64,000 nt of DNA, taken from contig NZ_JAATJK010000001.1 in NCBI RefSeq assembly GCF_011927785.1, forward strand, positions 1,302,001 to 1,366,000, read 5' to 3'. This document shows, piece by piece, positions 1-7,662 of the stretch. The position numbers and the translations under genes were made by a program. Within the stretch, counting starts at the first letter, position 1, and each line of letters begins with the position of its first letter. The notes below the pieces were generated by a model. It was not told the origin of the DNA. It ran no database searches and saw only the letters and a list, made by a program, of their open reading frames with translations. Source of the stretch: Micromonospora profundi (GTDB lineage: Bacteria; Actinomycetota; Actinomycetes; Mycobacteriales; Micromonosporaceae).

Positions 1-387
1 GCAGTCGGCTTCTACGTGGTGCTCTTCTCGGCCGGGATGGCCTCCATCCCGGGCGAGATCTACGAAGCCGCCGAGATGGACGGCGCGACAAAGGTGACGC
101 TGTTCTTCCGGGTCACCCTGCCGCTGCTCTGGGACACCCTCCAGGTGGCCTGGGTCTACCTGGGCATCGCGGCGTTCGACGCGTTCGCCATCGTCGCAGT
201 GCTCTCGGTGGACAGCGGCGGCCCGGACGGCGCCACCACCGTCCTGGCCATGGAGATCTACCGCAACGCGTTCGTCTACTCGAAGTACGGCTACGCCTCC
301 GCCATGGGCGTGGCGCTGTTCTTCCTCACCATCACGTTCGCGGCGCTGACGCTGCGGCTCACCAAGCGGGAAAGCGTGGAGTACTGA
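1..387 (+). CDS. Carbohydrate ABC transporter permease, MalF type (5' end outside window)
   Basis: The reading frame is open from the first base, so this is the C-terminal part of an inner-membrane permease of a CUT1-type sugar importer. The visible part starts inside a membrane segment. It carries the EAA loop (GEIYEAAEMDGA, then FFRVTLPLL), which docks the ATPase subunit. Two further hydrophobic segments follow, and the protein ends in a short basic tail (RLTKRESVEY). Its stop codon overlaps the start of the next permease (TGATG), so the two are translationally coupled. The substrate cannot be read from this fragment. The binding protein presumably lies upstream, outside the window; no ATPase gene follows, which is usual for systems sharing a common MsmK-like ATPase. 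Confidence 0.9.
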   Translation, partial: AVGFYVVLFSAGMASIPGEIYEAAEMDGATKVTLFFRVTLPLLWDTLQVAWVYLGIAAFDAFAIVAVLSVDSGGPDGATTVLAMEIYRNAFVYSKYGYASAMGVALFFLTITFAALTLRLTKRESVEY

Positions 388-1313
388 TGAACCCGCAGTC
401 GACGCTGCCGCCCACACCTGCGGCGCTACCGCCGAAGACCGGCGACCCGGACGCGACCGGCCGGCGGGGCAAGGGCCCACGCTCGGAGGTACGGCTCCTG
501 GCCGGTATGGGGCACATCGCGCTCGCCGTCTGGGCGGTCATCGTGATCGTGCCGATCCTCTGGACGTTCCTCGCCGCGTTCAAGAACACCAGCGAGATCT
601 TCAGCAGCCCGTGGACGCTCCCCGCGGAGCTGCGCTGGGAGAACTTCGGTCGGGCCTGGACCAAGGCCAACGTCGGCCGCTACTTCCTCAACAGCGTCAT
701 CGTCGTCGGCTTCAGCACGTTCGGCACCATGCTGCTCGGCTCGATGGCGGCGTACGTGCTGGCCCGGTACAAGTTCTGGGGCAACCGGGCCATCTACTAC
801 CTGTTCGTGTCCGGGTTGGCGTTCCCGGTCTTCCTGGCCCTGGTGCCGCTCTTCTTCGTGGTGCGCAACCTGGGTCTGCTGGACACCCACACCGGCGTGG
901 TGCTCGTCTACATCGCCTACTCGCTGCCGTTCACCGTGTTCTTCCTGGCCGCGTTCTTCAAGACGCTGCCGTCGTCGGTCGCCGAGGCCGGCATGATCGA
1001 CGGCTGCGGGCACACCAGGCTGTTCTTCCAGGTGATGATGCCGATGGCGAAGCCCGGCCTGATCAGCGTGGCGATCTTCAACATCATCGGTCAGTGGGCG
1101 CAGTACCAACTTCCCCTGGTGCTGCTGTCCAACGCCAAGGACAAGTGGGTGCTCACCCAGGGCATCGCCGATATCTCGGTCAACGCCGGCTACGAGGCGG
1201 ACTGGTCCGGGCTGTTCGCCGCGCTGACAATCGCCATCCTCCCGATGATCATCGTGTACGCGGTGTTCCAGCGCCAGATCCAGGCCGGCCTCACCTCCGG
1301 TGCGGTGAAGTAG
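387..1313 (+). CDS. Carbohydrate ABC transporter permease, MalG type
   Basis: This 308-residue inner-membrane permease is the partner of the preceding MalF-type protein. A Pro-rich cytoplasmic N-terminus of about 45 residues precedes the first membrane segment (HIALAVWAVIVIVPILW). The EAA loop reads VAEAGMIDGCGHTRLFFQVMMPMAKPG. The C-terminus AGLTSGAVK is the usual MalG-family ending. The ATG overlaps the upstream stop by one base, which fixes the start. The gene ends the operon: a 23-bp perfect inverted repeat follows 49 bp downstream and faces a convergent gene. Sugar specificity is unknown. Confidence 0.93.
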   Translation: MNPQSTLPPTPAALPPKTGDPDATGRRGKGPRSEVRLLAGMGHIALAVWAVIVIVPILWTFLAAFKNTSEIFSSPWTLPAELRWENFGRAWTKANVGRYFLNSVIVVGFSTFGTMLLGSMAAYVLARYKFWGNRAIYYLFVSGLAFPVFLALVPLFFVVRNLGLLDTHTGVVLVYIAYSLPFTVFFLAAFFKTLPSSVAEAGMIDGCGHTRLFFQVMMPMAKPGLISVAIFNIIGQWAQYQLPLVLLSNAKDKWVLTQGIADISVNAGYEADWSGLFAALTIAILPMIIVYAVFQRQIQAGLTSGAVK

Positions 1314-1330
1314 TAAAGGCGCCGCGAAGT

Positions 1331-1354
1331 AAGGAAGGGCACCTTATTAACGCC
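1331..1354 (+). repeat. Degenerate half-copy of the downstream palindromic repeat
   Basis: This 24-bp sequence (AAGGAAGGGCACCTTATTAA then CGCC) matches the left arm of the perfect inverted repeat just downstream at about 20 of 24 positions. It lies in direct orientation, 30 bp away. It therefore looks like a decayed extra arm of the same repeat family, not a separate element. Confidence 0.7.
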
Positions 1355-1362
1355 TGGTGTAT

Positions 1363-1420
1363 AGGAAGGGCCCCTTGTTAACACCGTGCACAGACGAGGT
1401 GTTAACAAGGGGCCCTTCCT
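1363..1420. terminator. 23-bp perfect inverted repeat between convergent genes
   Basis: Arms 1363-1385 and 1398-1420 are exact reverse complements, with a 12-base loop. The right arm begins GGTGTTAACAAGGGGCCCTT. It sits between the stop of the MalG-type permease (plus) and the stop of the ABC exporter (minus, 1422), so it can serve as a bidirectional terminator. No U-run follows, as is common in GC-rich actinomycetes. The GTTAAC...GGGCCC core and the decayed neighbouring copy suggest that it belongs to a dispersed repeat family. Confidence 0.8.
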
Positions 1421-1421
1421 T

Positions 1422-3179
1422 TCACCTCGGGGGCTGGCGCTCCTCGGCCCGGGTGTGCCAGGAGTGCCAGAGCGCCGCGTACGCCCCGCCGGCCGCGACC
1501 AGGTCGTCGTGACTGCCGATCTCGGTGATCCGACCGTCGGCGAGTACGGCGACCCGGTCGGCGTCGTGCGCGGTGTTGAGCCGGTGCGCGATCGCGATGA
1601 CGGTCCGCCCGACGAGCACGGCTGCCAACGCCCGTTCGGTACGCCGGGCGGTGGTCGGGTCCAGTGCGGCGGTCGCCTCGTCCAGGATCAGCGTGTGCGG
1701 ATCGGCGAGCACCAACCGGGCCAGCGCCAACTGCTGCGCCTCTGCCGCGCCGAGTTGCCGGGCACCGTCGCCGAGCGCCGTGTCCAGCCCTTCAGGCAGG
1801 TCGGCGTACCAGTCGGCGCCGACAGTGACCAGCGCGGCGCGCATCTGCTCGTCGGACGCGTCGGGTGCGGCGAAGGCGAGGTTGTCGCGCACCGAGCCGA
1901 TGAACACGTGGTGCTCCTGGGTGACCAGGGCGATCCGGCGACGCCGCTCGGCCGGGTCAAGCTCGGTGACGGGGCAACCGCCGATGCTGACCACACCTTG
2001 CCGGGGTGCGTCGATCCCGGCCAGCAGCCGGGCCAGCGTCGACTTGCCGGCCCCTGACGGACCGACAACTGCCAGCCGCTCACCCGGCTGCACCTGAAGG
2101 TCGATGCCGTGCAGCACGTCCTGCCCGTCGGTGTAGGAGAACCGCGCGCCCCGCACGACGAGCCGCTCACCCCGCGACGCGGCAGCCCTGCCGGGCGGCT
2201 CCGGCGGGACCATGCCGACACCGAGCACCCTGGCGTACGACGCGAAGCCGCGCTGCGCCTGCTCCGTCCACTGCAACAGCCGGTCCAACGGCTCGATCGC
2301 CTGTTGCAGATAGAGGGCGGCGGCGACCACCGCGCCGAGCGTGACAGCGTCCCGGAAGAGCAGGAAGCCCCCGACGAGCAGGACCAGGGCGACCGGCAGC
2401 GGATAGCTCGCCTCCACCACCGAGAAGAACACCGTACGTAGCGCGAGTGTGGCCCGTCGGGCCGACCACAACCGGGCGATGCGTGTGCTGCCGTGACTGA
2501 TCCGCTCGTCGGACAGCCGGAGCGCCTCGACAGTGCGCGCGCCCTCGGCGGTGGTGGTCAGGGTCTCGGTCAGCTCGGCCGAGGCCGCGCCCTCGGCGAG
2601 GTACGCGGGGGCGGCCCGGCGCAGGTACCAGCGGGTCACCGCCACGATCGACGGCAACCCGGCCAGCGCGGCCAGCCCGAGCAGCGGGTGCAGCAGGAAC
2701 ACCGCCCCGTACAGCAACGTCAGTTGGACCGTCGCGATGACGATTGTGGGCACCACGTCGCGCACTGTGGTGCCGACCGTCGCCACGTCGACCGAGCTGC
2801 GGGTCGCCAGATCCCCGGAGCCGGCGCGCTCGACCACCGAGACGGGCAGCCCGAGCGTCCTGTTGACGAACTCCTCGCGCAGTTCGGCGACGGCCCGCTC
2901 GCCGAACCGGTGACCGGCGTACTGGGCGTAGCGGGAGAGCAGCGCGCTCACCAGGACGCAGCCGGTGATGGCCAGCGCCAGCCGGTCCACGGTGGCCACG
3001 CCCGCGCCCGCGGTGACCCGGTCGACGATGGTGCCCAGCAGCCAGGGCGGGGCGAGTCCGGCGACGGCGGCGGCACTGTGCAGCGCCAGCACGATCCCGA
3101 CGGCGCGGCGGTGACGGCTGATCATGTCCCGCAGGGCACTGCGTACGGTGCCGCGGTCGGCCACCGGCAGCCGGCTCAC
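1422..3179 (-). CDS. ABC exporter subunit with intact ATP-binding motifs (heterodimer half B)
   Basis: This 585-residue protein fuses a six-helix exporter membrane domain (about 20-320) to an ATPase domain (about 345-575). Walker A GPSGAGKST, Walker B LILDEATA and the H-loop IAHRL are all present. The signature motif is degenerate: LGAAEAQQ replaces LSGGQ. The start is GTG at 3179, because it overlaps the stop of the upstream half-transporter (GTGA); the open frame runs further upstream but inside that gene. With its neighbour it forms a heterodimeric type IV exporter in the cytoplasmic membrane. The substrate is unknown; drugs, lipids or peptides are all possible. Confidence 0.92.
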   Translation of the reverse strand: MSRLPVADRGTVRSALRDMISRHRRAVGIVLALHSAAAVAGLAPPWLLGTIVDRVTAGAGVATVDRLALAITGCVLVSALLSRYAQYAGHRFGERAVAELREEFVNRTLGLPVSVVERAGSGDLATRSSVDVATVGTTVRDVVPTIVIATVQLTLLYGAVFLLHPLLGLAALAGLPSIVAVTRWYLRRAAPAYLAEGAASAELTETLTTTAEGARTVEALRLSDERISHGSTRIARLWSARRATLALRTVFFSVVEASYPLPVALVLLVGGFLLFRDAVTLGAVVAAALYLQQAIEPLDRLLQWTEQAQRGFASYARVLGVGMVPPEPPGRAAASRGERLVVRGARFSYTDGQDVLHGIDLQVQPGERLAVVGPSGAGKSTLARLLAGIDAPRQGVVSIGGCPVTELDPAERRRRIALVTQEHHVFIGSVRDNLAFAAPDASDEQMRAALVTVGADWYADLPEGLDTALGDGARQLGAAEAQQLALARLVLADPHTLILDEATAALDPTTARRTERALAAVLVGRTVIAIAHRLNTAHDADRVAVLADGRITEIGSHDDLVAAGGAYAALWHSWHTRAEERQPPR

Positions 3180-4966
3180 CGGTACGCCTCCTCGGTGTCG
3201 GCGGGCTTGTCGAGGTCGGGGTCGTCGCTGCCCCGGGCCACCAGGTGTCGATAGTCGACATCCCGGTCGAGCAGGTCGGCGTGGCTGCCGGTGGCGGTGA
3301 TCCGGCCGCCGCTCAGGTGCGCGACAAGATCGGCGCGACCGAGCAGCAGTGGCGACGTGGCGATCAGCACTGTGGTCCGTCCTGCCCGCGCGGCACGAAG
3401 CCGCTCGGCGATCCGCGCCTCGGTGTGCGCGTCCACCGCCGACGTCGGGTCGACGAGGATCAGCACCTCCGGCTCGACGAGCAGCGCCCGGGCAAGGCGT
3501 ACCCGCTGGCGCTGGCCCCCGGAGAGCGTCCGGCCCCGGGCGTCGATCGGGGTGTCCAGCCCGGCGGGCAGGGCGTCGACGACGTCCTCGGCTGAGGCGA
3601 CCCACAGCGCCGCGTTCGTCCGGTCGTCGTCGGCGTCGGCGGTGTGCAGGATGTCCCGCAGGGTTCCGGCGAAGAGGTAGGACTCGTGGTCGGCCACCAG
3701 GATCCGGGCCCGGACCTCGTCCAGGGCGATCCCGGTCAGCGGCACGCCGCCCCAGGTGGTCTCGCTGACGACGTAGCGGCCGAGCCGGTCGGCCAGCGCG
3801 ACGGCCGCTGCAGGATCGTCCGCCGCCACACCGGTCAGCCGGCCCGCGCGCACTGTCAGCCCGGTCACCGGGTCGTACAGGTCGGCGGGCCCGGCCGGCG
3901 CGGCCAGCACGCCGGGCCAGCGTGCGTCGGGCACGCTGGCGGGCTGGCGTGCGTCGGGCACGGTGTCGGGTCGGCGTGCGTCGGGCACGGTGCCCGGCTG
4001 GCGCCGGCCGGGGCCGCCGACATCGTCGGGGGTCAGCCTGAGCAGGGCGACGATCCGCCGGGCGGCGACCCGGCCCCGGATCAGCTGGTAACTGCCCTCC
4101 ATCAGGAACCAGACCGGCACGATCAGGGTCGCCACGTAGCCGTAGACGGCGACCAGCTCACCGACCGTGACGTCACCGTTCACCGTCATCCGGGCTGTCA
4201 GCCACACCACCGCCGCCAGGAACAATCCGGGGATGGCGACGGTGGCCGCGTCGATCCAACTGTTTACCGCGCCGACCCGGTATCCCTCGGCGCGCAGGTT
4301 CTGCGACCTTGCCGCGTACCGCCGCGCGAACAGGTCCCGGCCGCCCACCCCGGCGAGCACGCGCAGCCCGGCCACGATGTCGCCGGATCGGGCGGTGAGG
4401 GCGCCCTGCTGCTTGCGGTAGACCGACTCGGCCCGCTCCAGGCGGCGCAGCAGCGGCCCGACGACCAGCCCGACCACCGGCACGCCCACCAGCACGCAGA
4501 GCGCGAGCAGCGGGGAGATCGACCAGAGCAGCACGGCGATGACGGCGTACCCGACGACCGCGCCGACACCCGGCCCGGTCAGCGTCAGCACCTGCGCCGA
4601 CCAGTCGATGTCGGAGCCGCCGATGGTGGCCACCTCGCCGGCGGCCACCCGGCGCGGTAGCGCCGCGCCGATGCGCGACACCTGGCGCGACACGACAGCC
4701 GCCGAGCGGGCCTTGGCGTCCTCCCGGATGAACGTCATGGTGCGGTGCCGCATGATGCCCAGGTACGACAGCCCGACCCCCGCGACGACGATCGCCACGA
4801 CCCAGAGGGCCAGGGCGCGGATGTCGCGTGCGCGCAGCCCGTCGTCGACAGCACGGGCGATCAGGTACGGCCGCAGCGACAGCGCGACCATCCAGGCCGT
4901 ACCCAGGAGGCTCCCGCGAAGCACGCGCCCGGGCTGGCGCCGGACCAGCCACCACAGGTAGCGCAT
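3176..4966 (-). CDS. ABC exporter subunit with degenerate ATP-binding motifs (heterodimer half A)
   Basis: This 596-residue exporter half has a membrane domain at about 1-310 and an ATPase-like domain at about 375-580. The signature LSGGQRQRVRLARAL is perfect. Walker A is gone (GVAADDPAAAVALADR replaces a GxxGxGKST loop), Walker B reads LILVDPTS instead of LILDEATS, and the H-loop His is missing (IATSP). It therefore cannot form a complete site alone, but it supplies the signature motif for the partner's Walker A. A linker at about 325-350 carries three copies of a 9-residue repeat (VPDARxP core). I chose ATG 4966 because GAGGGGG lies just upstream; an in-frame GTG at 5020 has no ribosome-binding site. 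Confidence 0.92.
   Translation of the reverse strand: MRYLWWLVRRQPGRVLRGSLLGTAWMVALSLRPYLIARAVDDGLRARDIRALALWVVAIVVAGVGLSYLGIMRHRTMTFIREDAKARSAAVVSRQVSRIGAALPRRVAAGEVATIGGSDIDWSAQVLTLTGPGVGAVVGYAVIAVLLWSISPLLALCVLVGVPVVGLVVGPLLRRLERAESVYRKQQGALTARSGDIVAGLRVLAGVGGRDLFARRYAARSQNLRAEGYRVGAVNSWIDAATVAIPGLFLAAVVWLTARMTVNGDVTVGELVAVYGYVATLIVPVWFLMEGSYQLIRGRVAARRIVALLRLTPDDVGGPGRRQPGTVPDARRPDTVPDARQPASVPDARWPGVLAAPAGPADLYDPVTGLTVRAGRLTGVAADDPAAAVALADRLGRYVVSETTWGGVPLTGIALDEVRARILVADHESYLFAGTLRDILHTADADDDRTNAALWVASAEDVVDALPAGLDTPIDARGRTLSGGQRQRVRLARALLVEPEVLILVDPTSAVDAHTEARIAERLRAARAGRTTVLIATSPLLLGRADLVAHLSGGRITATGSHADLLDRDVDYRHLVARGSDDPDLDKPADTEEAYR
3914..3994 (-). repeat. 3 x 27-bp in-frame tandem repeat in exporter linker
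   Basis: Three contiguous 27-bp units (3914-3940, 3941-3967, 3968-3994) share the core GCGTGCGTCGGGCAC. They encode a VPDAR-centred nonapeptide repeated three times between the membrane and ATPase domains. Copy number is probably variable between strains, since the repeat stays in frame when it slips. Confidence 0.88.
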
Positions 4967-5133
4967 CGGCCCCCTCGTGTCCGGAATGCCGGGCTCGGGA
5001 TGGGGGATCTGTGGGGGCACCTGGTCACGCTACCGAGCCTTCACGCCATTCACCGACCCGTTTTCGCCTGCGTCGGCCCGCTTCCGTAGGGTGGGCTCGG
5101 TCGATGTCGGACGGGCGAGGCAGAATCACATCC

Positions 5134-6813
5134 GTGCTGGTGGCGGTGGTGTCCGATGAGCGCGGTGGGGGCGACCTGCGCCCTCTTGACGCTGCTGGCC
5201 GGCCCACCGGCCCGGCCGAGACCGTCGCCGACCTGGCCGCCGCGGTGGCCGCGCGGGAGGCCGCCGACCGCCCGCGCTGGGTCTGGCCGACCGCCAGCAC
5301 CATCTATCCGGCGCTGCTGCGGGCCGGGGTGCGCGTCGACCGCTGTCACGACGTGGAGCTGACCGAGGCGCTGCTGCTCGGCCATGCCGGCCTCTGGGGT
5401 GAGCCACGTTCCCTCGCCGCCGCCTGGGCGCGGCTCACCGGCGCGCAGGTCCCGCCGGATCCGCCGCCGCGCCCGGTCGCGCCGCCCGGGCACGGCCAGG
5501 TGGCGCTCTTCGACACTCTGCCCGGCCCGCCGGGGCCGGGCATCGACGCCCTGATCCAGGTGTACGCCGACCAGCTCGCCCGTGTCGCCGACACCGAACA
5601 TCCGGGCCGGTTCCGGCTGTTGGTGGCCGCCGAGTCGGCCGGAGCGCTCATCGCTGTGGAGATGGGTGTCGCAGGGCTGCCCTGGCGGGCTGAGGTGCAT
5701 GACGCGGTCCTCGGCGAGTTGCTGGGCGAGCCGTCCCCGGTGGGAGGTCCGCCGCGCCGGCTCGCCGAGTTGGCCACCCAGATCGCGGACGCGCTCGGCG
5801 TCCGGCAGTTGCACGCCGATTCGCCGGCCGAACTGCTGAAGGCGTTCGCCCGGGCAGGGGTGGAGCTGCCGAACACGCGGGCGTGGGTGCTGCGCGGGGT
5901 GGACCACCCGGCGGTGCCACTGGTGCTGGAATACAAGGAGCTCTACCGGATCTGGACGGCGCACGGCTGGTCCTGGCGTGAGCAGTGGGTGCGCGACGGG
6001 CGGTTCCAGCCGGAGTACGTGCCGGGCGGGGTGGTCTCCGGCCGCTGGGCCACCCGAGGCGGGGGCGCGTTGCAACTTCCCAAGGTGATCCGCCGGTCGG
6101 TGGTGGCCGATCCGGGTTGGCGTCTGGTGGTCGCCGACGCCGGCCAGTTGGAGCCCCGGGTGCTGGCGGCGGTCTCCGGCGACGCGCGGCTCGCGGCGGC
6201 GGGCGGTGCCGGCGACCTTTACGCCGCGCTGGCCCGGGACTCGTTCGCCGGTGACCGGGATCGGGCCAAGCTGGCGATGCTGGGCGCGATGTACGGGCAG
6301 ACCGGCGGGGCGGCGTTGCCGGCGTTGGCGGTGCTGAAACGCAGCTACCCGACGGCGTTCGCCTACGTGGAGGCGGCGGCGCGCACCGGTGAGGCCGGTG
6401 GGTTGGTGCGCTCCTGGCTGGGGCGGACGTGTCCGCCCGGCTCGTTCGGGTTGGGTGACCCGGACGACGGTCCGGTCGACCCGGACGGCGCGGCCGACCG
6501 CCAGAGCCCGCGGGCGCGCGCCGCGCGGTCGCGGGGGCGGTTCACCCGCAACTTCGTCATCCAGGCCACCGCTGCGGAGTGGGCGTCCACACTGCTTGCC
6601 ACGTTGCGCACCGCGCTGGTCGGCACCGACGCCGAGCTGGTCTTCTTCCAGCACGACGAGGTGATCGTGCATGCTCCGGCGGAGCAGGCCGAGGCGGTCG
6701 CGGCCGCGGTGGAGCGCAGTGGCGAGCGGGCCACCGCGCTGCTGTTCGGCGAGACTCCGGTGCGGTTTCCGCTGGATCTGTCCATCGTCGACTGCTACGC
6801 CGACGCGGCCTGA
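5134..6813 (+). CDS. DNA polymerase I-like protein (bifunctional 3'-5' exonuclease/DNA polymerase family)
   Basis: This 559-residue family-A polymerase homologue is much shorter than PolA and lacks the 5' nuclease domain. Residues about 1-200 occupy the place of the exonuclease domain. The polymerase motifs are clear: motif A ADAGQLEPRVLA near residue 335 (DYSQIELR in PolA), motif B DRAKLAMLGAMYGQT near 380 and motif C QHDEVIVH near 508. The motif A Tyr and Ser are replaced (DAGQ), so activity may differ from PolA. The start is uncertain: GTG 5134 gives the usual family length, while ATG 5104 follows an AGGGTGGG. It is divergent from the exporter operon, with about 170 bp between. A role in DNA repair is likely but not shown. 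Confidence 0.85.
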   Translation: MLVAVVSDERGGGDLRPLDAAGRPTGPAETVADLAAAVAAREAADRPRWVWPTASTIYPALLRAGVRVDRCHDVELTEALLLGHAGLWGEPRSLAAAWARLTGAQVPPDPPPRPVAPPGHGQVALFDTLPGPPGPGIDALIQVYADQLARVADTEHPGRFRLLVAAESAGALIAVEMGVAGLPWRAEVHDAVLGELLGEPSPVGGPPRRLAELATQIADALGVRQLHADSPAELLKAFARAGVELPNTRAWVLRGVDHPAVPLVLEYKELYRIWTAHGWSWREQWVRDGRFQPEYVPGGVVSGRWATRGGGALQLPKVIRRSVVADPGWRLVVADAGQLEPRVLAAVSGDARLAAAGGAGDLYAALARDSFAGDRDRAKLAMLGAMYGQTGGAALPALAVLKRSYPTAFAYVEAAARTGEAGGLVRSWLGRTCPPGSFGLGDPDDGPVDPDGAADRQSPRARAARSRGRFTRNFVIQATAAEWASTLLATLRTALVGTDAELVFFQHDEVIVHAPAEQAEAVAAAVERSGERATALLFGETPVRFPLDLSIVDCYADAA

Positions 6814-6948
6814 CCGGTCGCCCGGCCCGCTTCAGGTGATGCCGGACGTGTAACGGTTGCGCTATTTCTCCTTTTCGCCCCGCCACCCTCGCCCCGCCGT
6901 CCTCGTTGCAGTGTCCGTAGGAGGGGCCGGCCGGTCACGGTCGGTCCC

Positions 6949-7578
6949 GTGCTTGAGGGGGCGCAGCTGAACCGGATCGCAGGAATGATCATCGCCGCCG
7001 GTGGTGGCCGCCGTATCGGCGGTCCCGAGGCGCTGCTGCACCAGGGGGAGAAGCCTCTGGTCAACCAGATGATCGACACGATGACCGAGGCGGGCTGCGA
7101 GCAGATCGTGGTCGTACTGGGTGCCGCCGCCGAGCAGGTCCGACAGACCGCCGACCTCGACAAAGCCACCGTAGTGATCAACAAGGCGTGGGGCACCGGG
7201 GTCGGCTCGTCCATCCGGGCCGGCCTGGCAGCCATGGACGACGAGGGGATCGAGGCGGTGGTGGTGGTCCCGGTCGACATGCCGGGCCTGACAGCCGCAG
7301 CGGTCCGCCGGGTGGCCGCGCTGCCGTACCCGGACGTGCTGGTCTGCGCCACCTACGACGGACTGCGCGGCTATCCGATGCTGTTCGGCCGTCGGCACTG
7401 GCCTGGCATCGCCACTCTGGCCAGCGCCGACGTGGGCGCCCGGCCGTACCTCCTGGCGCACAAGGACCAGATCGTCGACATCGCCTGTGACTCGGTCGCC
7501 GACGGCAGCCGCGTCGACACCCCGGAGCTGATGGCGCTCTACGGTCTCACCGTCCCGCCGCAGCGGGTGGGCGTCTAG
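6949..7578 (+). CDS. MobA-like NTP transferase (molybdenum cofactor nucleotidyltransferase family)
   Basis: This protein of about 209 residues starts its Rossmann-like fold with GMIIAAGGGRRIGGPEALL, the nucleotide-binding signature of MobA/MocA/GlmU-type transferases. It also has VPVDMPGL, the metal-binding Asp motif of CTP:molybdopterin cytidylyltransferases, near residue 105. These features suggest attachment of CMP or GMP to molybdopterin, but no molybdoenzyme gene is adjacent, so the substrate is open. The start is unsure: GTG 6949 lacks a well-spaced ribosome-binding site, while GAGGGGG at about 6955 would serve a CTG near 6968. The ATG at 6985 would cut into the nucleotide loop. Confidence 0.8.
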   Translation: MLEGAQLNRIAGMIIAAGGGRRIGGPEALLHQGEKPLVNQMIDTMTEAGCEQIVVVLGAAAEQVRQTADLDKATVVINKAWGTGVGSSIRAGLAAMDDEGIEAVVVVPVDMPGLTAAAVRRVAALPYPDVLVCATYDGLRGYPMLFGRRHWPGIATLASADVGARPYLLAHKDQIVDIACDSVADGSRVDTPELMALYGLTVPPQRVGV

Positions 7579-7613
7579 TCAGCTGGCCCGGCGGCCCGGC
7601 AGCCGGCCACAGG

Positions 7614-7651
7614 CGCGCCGCCGGCCGCCCTCCCGGGCAGTCGGCGGCGCG
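7614..7651. terminator. Hairpin between convergent genes
   Basis: CGCGCCGCC (7614-7622) pairs with GGCGGCGCG (7643-7651) across a 20-base GC-rich loop. It lies between the stop of the MobA-like gene and the stop of the GH1 gene. There is no U-run, so this is a plausible rather than a certain terminator. Confidence 0.45.
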
Positions 7652-7662
7652 TCGTGGTGCGG

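Noticed and set aside
3914..3994. Tandem repeats as a CRISPR array
   Set aside because: The units are contiguous without spacers and lie in frame within a transporter gene.
4828..5133. N-terminal extension of the polymerase-like protein
   Set aside because: It overlaps the divergent exporter gene and is Arg/Pro-rich; the family length fits a start near 5134.
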